Assembly: GCA_024220525.1 (NCBI GenBank)
Contig: JAMYWO010000092.1
Location: 117,776-150,823 of the forward strand
Direction: 5' to 3'
From: Cochliopodium minus
Taxonomy: Eukaryota > Discosea > Himatismenida > Cochliopodiidae
Length of the DNA stretch: 33,048 nt
Shown here piece by piece: positions 1 through 10,800 of this stretch. The first letter of the stretch is position 1; the number at the start of each line of letters is the position of its first letter. The notes under the pieces were generated by a model. It saw nothing but the letters and a program-made list of their open reading frames with translations, searched no databases and had not been told where the DNA came from. Made by a program: the position numbers and the translations under genes.

Positions 1-749
1 CTTTTCGATGAGAGTAAACTCTTCTTCTATCAAATTTATGGTGTTGGATTCATCCAACTTTTCTTTTTTTCCTTGTGTACCACAAATGGCCAAAGAATGC
101 CACCACCTAAAAATCAATGAAATTTTAAATTTAATTTTTTGAATAATTTTTTTTAAAAAAATTTATATTTAAATTTTAATTTATTAATTTATTTAAATGA
201 TTTTATTAATTTATTTTAATTTATTTAAATGATTTTATTTATTTTATATTTTTTTAATTTTTTTAAATTATGTTAATTTGTTTATTTAATTTTATAATTA
301 ATTTTTGATTAATTTTATTTTTTAATTTTATTAATATATTTTATTAATTTATTTAAATTTTTACCCTGCTTCAACTTTAATTACAAACAACTTATCGAAA
401 AAATCTACTTTAGTGGGAATTAAATGCATCTCCTGTTCATCTTCCACTCCTAATTGACCATACTGTGATCCTCCACAAGCATACACAGCACCATCTTCAC
501 AAACAGCCAACGTATGAAATCCTGCATTGAAAAAAAAAAAAAATTCAAAAATAAAAATAAATAATAAAAATAAATGATAAATAATAAAAATAAATAATAT
601 AAATAAAAAAATAAAAAAAAAATTGGAATGTTTATTTAAACCTCCTAGGCTCATTGACTTCACTTTTTTATCATCAAAATCTTTGACAAACTTTGGCACG
701 AGTATGTTTTCTTTACTATTATGCCCTAACTGTCCAAACTCTCCCCAAC
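1..749 (-). CDS. RCC1-repeat (beta-propeller) protein, partial
   Basis: Three exons read on the minus strand: 749-642, 521-365 and 106-1, all joined in frame. The joined text has RCC1-type repeat signatures: GWGEFGQLG, then SLGGFHTLAV followed by DGAVYACGGSQYGQLG, then GWWHSLAICG near position 95. RCC1 repeats build seven-bladed propellers used as guanine-exchange factors or as protein-interaction modules, and the fragment does not tell which. The donor at 641 is GTTTAA, an unusual but frame-supported site. The intron between 365 and 106 is almost pure A/T. Both ends are missing. The C-terminal side leaves the window at base 1, with an acidic stretch (EEEFTLIEK) after the third repeat. The N-terminal side should lie above 750, but nothing coding is seen before a plus-strand gene starts at 1111. 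Confidence 0.75.
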
Positions 750-884
750 CTTTAAAAACAAAAATAAAAAAAAATGAACAAAATAAATAAAAACAAAAAA
801 AGATAAAAAATATTAAAAAATAAAGAAAAAAAATAATAAATAATAGGTAAATAAAATTTGTAAATAAATGAAAATAAAAATAAA

Positions 885-915
<31 letters not shown>

Positions 916-1110
916 TAAAAATAAAAATAAAAATAAAAATAAAAATANTTTTTATTTTAGTTTTAAAATTAAAATTAGTTTTTAAAATTTCATTATTTTA
1001 TATTTTATATTTTATATTTTAGATTTTATTTTATTTTTATTTAAAAATTTCATTATTTTTCATATTTTATTATAAATTTTTAATTTAAAAACATTTAAAC
1101 TTTATGAAAG
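750..1110. other. AT-only gap with one ambiguous base
   Basis: No coding signal on either strand. 751-947 is A-rich and ends in an (AAAAAT)n tract. Position 948 is N, and the sequence switches at once to T-rich text up to the acceptor at 1110. The left part fits an intron of the RCC1 gene and the right part fits an intron of the plus-strand gene, so the N may mark a join between unrelated pieces. Confidence 0.6.
871..947. repeat. (AAAAAT)n tract beside N
   Basis: Near-perfect A5T repeat about 75 bp long that abuts the single N at 948. It gives no coding signal and is a likely site of assembly collapse. Confidence 0.7.
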
Positions 1111-1788
1111 TGTTTAAATGAGACAGATCAACTTTGTAACGCCATAAAATATGCTTATAAAACTTTTGTAAATCAAACTCAAACAGCCATGTGGATTCTC
1201 TACAACCCTTCTTTTGATCCACTAAGTAACTATGGTAAAAAAGATTTTTTATTTTTATATTTTATCATATTTTTTAATTTTATTTTAATTTTTATTTTTA
1301 TTTTTTATTTTTTATTTTTTATTCTTATTTTTTAATAGGTGTTGAATGGCTTAAAAATGCTAGAGACATCTTGTTCAATCTCACAAAACAAACAAACGTT
1401 GATTTTTACTTATGTGGATTCAACCCAGAAATGAACGACGCAGTAAAAAAAAAATTATTTTAAATTTATTTTATCGAAATTAAATTTATTTTATTTATGA
1501 AATTAAATTTTATTTTTTAAAAATAATTAATTTTTTTAACAATTAATTTTTTTAATTATTTTTTCTTTTATTAAATTTATTTTTCGTTTATTTTTTTTAT
1601 TTCTTTTTTAATTAAGGTGACTTATGTTTACAAATTTTTTCCGATTGAAATATCTGTCAATATGTGTGTAGTCCTTATCTTCGTTCTAGCATCCTTTAGA
1701 TCCATTCTGGTGCCTATTCGTTCTGTTTTTTCCATCGCTTTGACAATTCTCTTCGTGTATGGTCTATTTACTCTCGTATATCAATATG
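1111..1788 (+). CDS. MMPL/RND-type multi-helix membrane protein, internal fragment
   Basis: Three frame-consistent exons: 1111-1234, 1339-1442 and 1617-1788. The first two encode a soluble loop, with Cys in LNETDQLCNA and FYLCGFN. The third encodes hydrophobic helices, including VLIFVLASFRSILVPIRS and a following segment that ends LFVYGLFTLVYQYG. The FRSxLxPxRS turn between helices followed by a small-residue helix is the pattern of the MMPL/sterol-sensing-like transporter family, which exports lipids or other hydrophobic compounds. The next exon should bring the GLxxDY region, but none is visible: after the donor GTACTT at 1789 the DNA is A/T only until the opposite-strand gene begins. Read-through would stop at 1812-1814. 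The 5' part is absent as well. This is either a gene fragment or a mis-joined contig. Confidence 0.55.
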
Positions 1789-2132
1789 GTACTTCTTATT
1801 ATCAAAACTCTTAATTTATTTTTATTTTTTATTTTATTTTTTATTTTTTATTTTTTATTTTTTAGTTTTATTTTTATTTTATTAAATTTGATTATTTATT
1901 TCAAATTTTTTATTTCAAAATTTTATTTATTTTGATTTTGATTTTGATTATTTTATTTTTTTCATTTTTATTATTTTATTTATTTTATTTATTTAATTTT
2001 ATAATTATTATTTTTTATTTATTTTTTATTATTAAATTATATATTAATATTTTTATTTTTTATTATTTATTTTTCAAAGTTTTTAAATTTATTTTATTTT
2101 TATATTCAAATTTTTTTTAAAATTTTTTTAAC
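1789..2132. other. AT-only spacer between two truncated genes
   Basis: T-rich simple sequence. I see no exon of the MMPL-like gene (+) or of the M28B peptidase gene (-), although both need downstream exons here. Confidence 0.6.
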
Positions 2133-4733
2133 CGAAAGTTCTTGCCAATTCCAACATGACACTCGTACCACTACTTGGATCAACAGCACCAAAAATCCAA
2201 GCATCTCTATGATTTCCAAACATCAATTTTTGATGAGAAGAAGAAGATCCATTCACGTATCCCTTCACATTCCACAATTCTACTTTTGTTATGTTCATTT
2301 CTATTTCCATCTCAACCTATTAATAAAAAAATCATTTTAATATTTTTGTTATTTTATATTTAATATTATATTTTCATTTTTATTTTGTCATTTTTGTTAT
2401 TTTATTTTATTTTTTATTTTTTATATTTTTATTTTTTATTTTTTATTTAAATTATATTTTCATTTTCATTTTCATTTTCATTTTCATTTTCATTTTCATT
2501 TTCATTTTTTATTTTTTATTTAATATTATAAAATTAAATTTATTTTATTTCTTTTTTTTAATTAATTTATCATGTTACTATTTTTTATGTCAATAATTTT
2601 TTTTATTAAATTCTATTATTTTTAAATTTTTTCATTTTTTATTTTTCATTTTATTTTTCATTTTTCATGGTTTTATGTTTATATTTTTTTATTTTTATTG
2701 AATTAATTTCTTATTTAAATATTATAAAACTATTTTTTTATTATTTTATTATTTTATTTTATTTTTTTATTTTATTTTTTATTTTTTTATATTATATTAT
2801 TTTAATATTTTTGAAAAAGTTTTTTACAATGGTTTTATTTGTTCCACCATAGTGATAATGAAAAGCGAGTCCTCCTTGCCAATCGATTGGAACTGAATCT
2901 CCATCCAATGATTCCAAAAGATATTTGGCGTCTCCATAACTTTTTTTGAAAAAACAATTTTTTTTTAAAAAAAAACAATAAATAATTTTTGAAGAAAAAA
3001 AAAAATAAAAAAAATAAAACAGAAATAAAATTTCGAAAAAAAATTTACAAAGATTAAAAATAAAAATTTAAATAAAATTTAAATCTTGAATTTAATTATA
3101 AATTAAAATGAATTTTTATAAATCAAAAAAAAAAAGTAAAAAAAAATTTGAAAAAAATGAAAAATAAAAAAATGGAAAATAAAAATGTAAAAAAACAAGT
3201 AATTTTTTAAAAATAACCTTATTGGTTGAACCAAAATTTGAGGAAGAGTGGTATTGACTCCTAATGCACTGATGGTTTCATTGCTGAAACATTTTTCTTT
3301 CAATCTTTGTTCACTAGGGTCTCCTGGACAAATGTTCAACAAAAGGGGAGATCCTTCTTGTACTCCTGTTTCTGGTCTGAATGGTCCCTTAGGATAAACG
3401 TCCCCTTGAAAAACTTTTAAAAAATAAATAATTAAAAAAAATTAAAAAAAAATTCATAAATTTAATAAAAAATAAATAAAAAAATAATTTTTAAAAAAGA
3501 AAATAATTAAAAACAAAAATAATTTATAAAAACAAAATGATTAAAAAATTTGAAATAAAATACTAAATATTCATAAATTTTAAAAAAATTAATAAACAAA
3601 AATAAAAAATAGAATAAAAGAAAAATAATAAATAAAAACGATATAAAAATTAATAATTAAGAAATAATTGATGAAAAATATTCATAAATTCAAAAATACA
3701 ATTAAAAATGATCAAAAAGTAAATAAAGAAATATTTTTTTTTACATCCATCATCAATTGGATCGGAATAAATCAAAATACCAACTGCTCCTCTTTTTTTT
3801 GAATACAAAATAATCAAAATTTCTTTTTTAAAAAAATTATGAACAATTTTTGTTTTTTGTACCTTACTTGAGCTCCATAAACTTTCAGTCCTCTAAATAT
3901 TTGACCATATCTAAAAAAAAATTAATAGAGAGAATGAGGAAGACGCAAAAATCAGTTTTTTATTAAAAATAAAATCAAAAATTTTTTTTTTTACCTTGCA
4001 ATGGCGATTTTACCTTTCACATCAATCCCCAAGTTTTCAAGTGTCATGTAATCTTGTTCTCTTCCGTAGTTTACATAAACCAATGGTGCTCTAACGTTTC
4101 CACTTGGACTGTAAACGTTGTAGGTCTTTAAAAAAATGAAAAAAAAATGAAAAAAAAAATTTAAAAATTAACATTTTATTATTTTCATTTAATTATTTTA
4201 TGATTTATAATAAATAAAATAAATATTTTTTTTTCTTTATTTATTATTTTACCAAAGAAATGTTTGTGTTGTTTGATGTTGGATCTTCTGGAACAACAGC
4301 TTCTTCTAAAGTACAATTATACACATTTGTTCCATTTTCTGAAAAGAGGGAAACAGATCTTGAAAGGGGATAGGAGATTATCGATTCAAATTTGATTATT
4401 TCTGCATCTAATCCAAATTCAACAAATTTATCATGAACATATTGTGCTGTCAAATAATCAAATATCGTTCCTATTTTTTGTTTTTAAAATATATTTTATT
4501 ATATCCCTTCATAAAATTGAAACAGCTATTGGTATAGATGAATCAATCAAAAAATTACCTGATAAATGAGGTTCTGAGGTCAAATTGTAAAGATATTCTT
4601 CCAATAAGAGAGGAGAGGGAGTATCCAAAATTATTTCTTTCCATTTATCTTCTATTCCCATCCAACTTGCATTTGATGAAACAATAAACAAAATTGAAAA
4701 AAGAAATAAGATGTTCTTGTTGCTTATTCTCAT
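2133..4733 (-). CDS. M28B glutamate-carboxypeptidase II (NAALADase)-like ectopeptidase, 3' half missing
   Basis: Eight exons, all in frame: 4733-4559, 4470-4253, 4125-3995, 3910-3863, 3791-3745, 3404-3218, 2939-2828, 2316-2133. The start ATG follows an A-run. Residues about 5-24 form a signal peptide or anchor (ILFLFSILFIVSSNAS). The order matches FOLH1-type enzymes: EEYLYNLTSEPHLSG, a PA-type insert (VYVNYGREQDY, GKIAIARYGQIFRG, VGILIYSDPIDDGWDVYP), then the metallopeptidase segment GNHRDAWIFGAVDPSSGTS. That segment holds the first zinc ligand His and the bridging Asp. These enzymes remove C-terminal Glu from peptides or folates outside the cell. The protein stops after ARTFG, about half the usual 700-750 residues. 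The exons with the catalytic Glu, the second Asp and the second His should lie below 2133 but are not in the window, so no active enzyme can be made from this copy as assembled. Confidence 0.85.
2456..2508. repeat. (CATTTT)n microsatellite in intron
   Basis: Eight perfect hexamers from 2461 inside the last intron of the M28B peptidase gene. Confidence 0.85.
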
Positions 4734-4892
4734 TTTTTTTTTTTAACTGAAATTTTTTTTTTTCTTTTCAACACAAATTTTCCATTCCACATTCTCTTAT
4801 TAAGAGCCACAAAATAGTTTCTTTAATTGTTCATAATAAAGGTTTATTTCAAATTGGAATCAATAATATAAAAAAAAATTGAAAAAACCAAA
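4734..4892. promoter_or_regulatory. Shared 5' region of divergent genes
   Basis: 159 bp separate the start codons of the peptidase (minus) and the UBA-USP protease (plus). Both promoters must fit here. The sequence is less monotonous than the introns and has A-runs next to each ATG. No known motif is recognised. Confidence 0.5.
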
Positions 4893-7800
4893 ATGAGTGT
4901 TAATGAAGAGTTGATAAATCAAATCATGGAAATGGGTTTTGAAAGAGATCATATAAAGCAAGCTATATATAAAACAAAATCTTCAATACATCAAAGAGTA
5001 TTGGACTATTTGTTCGAAAATCCATTTGATCCGTAAAATACCAAACAAATAAAAAGAAGTCCATATATTATCAACATTAAAATGAATTGAAAAATGATTG
5101 ATAATTGGATCAATATTAATCAACAAATACAAATATATTATGTTATTTTTGGATCTTTTGATCAATTAAATAGTACCTTATGTTGAGATTTTCCAAATTA
5201 TTTGGCCAATTAAATTCTCACAAATAAATTTTCATTATGAGTTTTCAAATTATTAAATTTTATGCTTGAATACAATAGAGAAATGAAGATAATAGAACCT
5301 CAACCAAAAAAACCCAAAAATGAAAATCAATATGTTGAATTTCAACCCCCACCACCTATTCCTTCATTCAATGACAACGATTTTGTAGGATCTGATCCAC
5401 CACCTCCTCCACCAATGGAAGACATTCCCTCAACGAAATTACAAACAACACCTTTGAACACATCAAAAAATGAAAATGATAATAATAATAAACCTCAAAC
5501 ATTAGAAGAAGGAATCAAATTAAAAGCAGAATCATCAAATACAAATGAAATAGAATACAAGGTAAATAATTTTTGTATTTTTTGAAAATTTTCATTTTTT
5601 TTTTTTTTTGAATATTTCAGCCAAAAACATCTGGAATGGTTGGATTATCGAACCAAGGTAATTTTTCTAATTAAAAAAAAAAATCAAAAAAAAATTTAAA
5701 GAGATCAAATAATTTTTAAAACCAAAATTTTCTGTAAATAAGGTGCGACTTGTTACATGAACTCCTTAATACAAGCTTTGTTTGCAACTCCAAATTTTAG
5801 GAAATTAGTTTACGAATATAAATACAACAAAGGTTCTAAAAATTTTTTTTATTTTTATTTTTGTATTTTTTTTTTATATTTTTTATTTTTTATTGTTTTT
5901 ATTTTTTATATTTTATATTATTTTTAATATTTTTTATTTTTATTGTTTTTATTTTTTATTGTTTTATTTTTTAGATAAGGATGGATTAGAGGAAGAGAAT
6001 ATTGTTTTTCAGCTCCAGAAATTGTTTTCGTTGTTACAGATTGGAGCTAATGGGGTTGTTGATACTATAGGCCTCACCAAATCTTTTGGATGGGATCAAC
6101 AAGTCTACCAACAACAAGGTAAATTTATATAAAAATAAAAAATAAAAAAAATAAAAAATAAAAAATAAAAAATAAAAAATAAAATAAAAAATAAAAAATA
6201 AAAAATAAAAAATAAAAATAAAAAATAATGAAATATTAAAAATAATAAAAATAAAAAATCTTGTTTTAGATGTTCAAGAATTATGTCGTGTTTTGTTCGA
6301 GGCATTGGAGACTTCATTCAAGGAAAATGAAAACGATGTGGGTGAAGAGAAAATAACACCTTATTTCAAATCTTTTGTTTCTGATTATTTGAAATGTCTT
6401 GATTGTCAAACTGAAAAATTCAGGGATGATCCTTACCTTGATTTTCCTCTTCATTTAGATGAAGGTAATTTTGAAAAATAAAAATTTACAATAAAAAGAA
6501 AAAAAATTAAAAAAAATTTTAAATTTACAAAACAATTAAATTTATTAAATTTATTGAAAAATAAAATTTAAAATTATTTTTTATTATTTTACAATTAAAA
6601 TAAATGTTATAATAATTCAAAAATAAATGTAATGAAATTTAGTTTATAAATAAATAAATTATAATTCAAATTTATTTCCAAATTCTTTTTGAAAGTATTT
6701 TTTTTAAAAAATTATTTTTAAAAAGATGACATTAACTCGATGGAAAAGGCTCTCAATTTTTTTGTGACACCAGAAACGTTAGAAGAAGTGTCATGCTCTC
6801 ACTGCAACAAAAAAACAACCACCCTCAAAGGATTAAAGTTCAGCACCCTTTCCAACATTTTGACTTTTCACTTGAAAAGGTTCACGTACAGTAAAGTAAC
6901 TTATTCTAGAATCAAAATTTCCAAGTCTGTCACTTTTCCTCTTTTGATTGACATGAATCTTTGGCTCAATACTTCCATCAATCCAAATGACCCTTCTACA
7001 TTACCTCAACCTGTTGATTTGTACAAAAAAACATTTAGATTTTTTTATTATTTATAATTATTTTTTTTTATTTTTTATTGTTTATTGTTTATTGTTTCAA
7101 ATTTTAAATTTTTTATTTTATTTTTAATTATTTTTTTTTTATTTTTTTTCATTTTTTCATTTTTTCATTTTTTATTTTTTATTATTTATTTTTTATTTTT
7201 TCTTTTTTATTTTTTATTTTCTATTTTTTTATTGATATTTAATTCTTTTTTTTTATTGATATTTAATTCTTTTAAAATTAAATATTTTTCATTTTATTTT
7301 TATTTTTATTTTTAAAAGGTATGATCATGGAGAGGGTGAGAGGTTGACTACTGCACAAGCAAAACAAAAAATAATAGACGACAATAAACAAAACTTTTAT
7401 GAACTCTATTCTGTGTTGATCCACAGAGGTGGTTGTTTTGGGTACGTTTCCCTTTTTTTTTAAAATTTTATTCAGTTTAATATTTACTTAATAAAGAGGT
7501 CATTATTATGCTTTTGTTAAAAATTTTGAAGATGATAAATGGTATAATACTGGTAAAAAAATAATTTAAAAAATTTAATTTAAAACATTTTTTTTTTTTG
7601 ATTTTTAAAATTTTAATTGATATTTATCTATTTTTATTATTATTTAATTTATTAACATTTTTTTTTTTAAAAAAAAGATGATTCGAATGTTTGCGAAATA
7701 AAAGAAGAGGAGGTGATAAAAATGTCTGAACAAGGAAGCGGAGGAAATTTAACAAGCACCAACGCATATTACCTCCTCTACAGAAAAATATCGAAGGAAA

Positions 7801-10800
7801 ACATCAACAAAATCGATGAGGAATTAATTCCGCAGTACCTCAAATCTTCTATTGTCGAACAAAACAAAAATTGGGAAGAAAAAAAAGAAAAGTTTCAGCT
7901 CAAAATCAACAAAGTCACCCCCAACTTTTATTTTCAGGATCAAGTTTATCAATTTCAATTTGAGAAGACTCTCACTCTTCAACAAATGAAAGATTTGCTT
8001 TACATAGTAAAAAAAAAAAATGATTTTTTTAATTATATTTGTTTGTTTTTTATTTTTAATTTTGTTTGTTTATTTTATTTTTTTAATTAATTTTTTTAAT
8101 TTTTTTTAATTTTTTTTAATTTTTTTTAATTTTTTTTAATTTTTTTAAATTAATTTTTCTGTTTTCATTTTTTTCAATATAGGAACTTGAACTAGAAAGT
8201 AAAGGAATTGGAAAAGATGATTTCAGAGTTAGAGGGTTCAATAAACATACCAAGGTTTTAATTTCTTATTTTTAATTTTATTTTTAATTTATGTATTAAA
8301 ATATTTCAATTTATTTTTTATTTTTAAAGATTTTATTCTTAATTTTTTTCAATTTATTTATATTTATTATTTTAATATTTTATTTATATTTATTTTTTAT
8401 TTTTTTAATTTTGTTTTATTGTTTATTTTTTATTTTTTTAACAAAGGTTCCAACAGAAATATATGAAGAGTCCCAAATGAACGAAACACTCGAAAAATTA
8501 GTTTTTTTCAATGGAAAATGTGTTTACATTCAAACGAGAGAAAAGGGGGAACATTGGGAAAAAGAAAACATGATGAAACTTGAAATTGTTTTGGCGAATC
8601 ATTCTCTCAAGAGATTTGAAGAAGTTTTTCATGTCATTTTGCCCAAAAACAGCAACGTAGAAGATTTAAGAAGTGCTCTTTTTGATCAGTATGCATCCCT
8701 CACTTCCCTTTTCTTTGGAGAAAAAGATGACTCTGGTTATTTTTTTCTTTCCTTTTATTTTTTTTATTTTTATATTAATTAATTTGTTATTTTTATTTTT
8801 TGATTATTTGATTATTTTATTTTTCATTTTTGAATTATTTTTTGTTATAAAAAATTTTTTTCTTATTAGATTTTTAATTATTTTTAGTATTTTTATATTT
8901 TATGTAAATAGACTTATTTTATTTAATTATTTTTATTTGAAATTTTCATAAAGATTTATCATTATTAATTAATTTATTAATTAATTTATTTGATAATCTT
9001 TTTTTTTCTTTATTAGATAAAAAAGAAGAAAAGTTGAAGAAAATTAGAATCATAAGAATACACCAAAACACATTCGAATTGGTGGACGATTCATTCATAG
9101 AAAACAAAAAAGAAAAGAACATTCTTTCAAAGTACTTTTCTATTGTGGACAACTCTCGTTTGTACGTCGAACTCGGAGTGAGCTCTTTTTTGGACGAAAA
9201 CTCTGTTTTGGTTCCCGTTTCTTTGTCTCCCTCCTCCTCCTTTGTTGTTCATCAGTTTGACATCCAATTAAATACTATTGAAATCAAATTCAATCACCCT
9301 GAGTCTCCCCTCTCTTTTGACCGCGAACTTTTGATAGATAAAAGGTTTTTCTTGTTTTTTATTCTTTTTTTTTTTAAATATATAAAACAATTTTTAATAT
9401 TTTGATATTTGTTATTTTTTTTTTGTTAATTAGAGTTTGATATTTTTATTAATTTTTTGTTTTTTGATCAAATAATTTTATTTTGTTATTTTCATTTTTT
9501 ATTTTATTTTTTATTTTGTATTTTTGTTATTTATTTTTTATTTTTTTCATATTTTCATTTCTATTTTTATTTTTTTCATTTTTTATTTCATATTTTTTAT
9601 TTTTTTATCTTTTCATTTTTAATTTTTTCTATTTTTATTTTTTTATTATATTTGTTAATTATCGAGTTTGATATTTTTTATTTTTTACGTTTTTATTTTT
9701 TAATTTATCTTTTTTTTTTATTTTTTTCATATTTTCATTTCTATTTTTATTTTTTTTATTTTTTATTTTGTATCTTCTTTTTATTTATTTATTTTTGCTA
9801 TAGATCAACATTTGCTGTTCTTAAAAAAGAAATAGGAGAAAAGCTGGGGATACCCGAGAAAGAATTCATTCTTATGAATAATTTCAACAAAAAAGAGTAC
9901 AAAAACGATGAGTTATCAGTAGACGAATCGAAAATATTGGATGGTTGCGCCATTTTTGTAGAAAGAGGATCTCCCATTTCCCAAAACGAGTTTCGCGTTA
10001 GATTTTTCACTTATAAATTCAATTTGAATGCTTCTCCCTTTTCTTTTTCTTTTGACCTTCCCGTTTTGAAAATTACTACTCTTGTAAAAAAAAAATTTCT
10101 TCAAATTTTTTTAACAAAAAAATTAAAACAATTTAAATTTTAAAATTGATAAAAAATAAAAAAAAAATATTAACAAAATTTTATGTTCCAAAATATAAAA
10201 TAAAATAAAATTGAAATAAATTAAATAAATAAATCTTTAAAAATATAAAATAATTTATATGTAAATTTTTAAAATTTTTTTAAAACTTTTTAAATGTATT
10301 CTTAATTATTATTTGGGAACATAAAGTTAACTATTTTTGTGAAAATTTTTAAAATTTTTTCAATTATTATCTTTTTGAATAAAGGGAGAAGTGAAGAAGA
10401 AAATATTGGAGAAAGAGAAGGGAGGGAGAGAAGAGAAAATAAGGGTGAGAGAAAAAATGCAGCACAGAGCTTCCAACCTTCTCACTGGAGACCTCGAATC
10501 CCCCTTTCATCTCCTCCTCTCCTCCAAACTAAAAGATGGTTATGAACTCTGTTATCAGCTCCTGGAAGATCCATCAAACGAAAAAGATGACAAAGAAGGT
10601 AATTAATTTAATAATTTATTTTAAAATCAAATAAATTTTATTTATTTTATTTATTTTATTTATTTTATTTATTTTATTTATTTTATTTATCAAATTTATC
10701 AAATTTATCAAATTTATCAAATTTATCAAATTTATCAAATTTATTTAAAATAGAGAATAAAGAAGATAAAGAGAACAATAAAGAAGTAAAACATTATGTT

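Noticed and set aside
7085-7315. Open frame of Phe/Ile/Leu only
   Set aside because: Intron between USP exons ending 7020 and starting 7319; no codon variety.
9457-9800. Long open frame rich in Phe/Tyr/Leu reading as membrane helices
   Set aside because: It is translated T-rich intron sequence between USP exons 9017-9344 and 9804-10083; only the part after 9804 is coding.
10637-10744. CRISPR-like or telomere-like array
   Set aside because: Units are contiguous 9-mers without spacers, inside a spliced intron of a eukaryotic gene.
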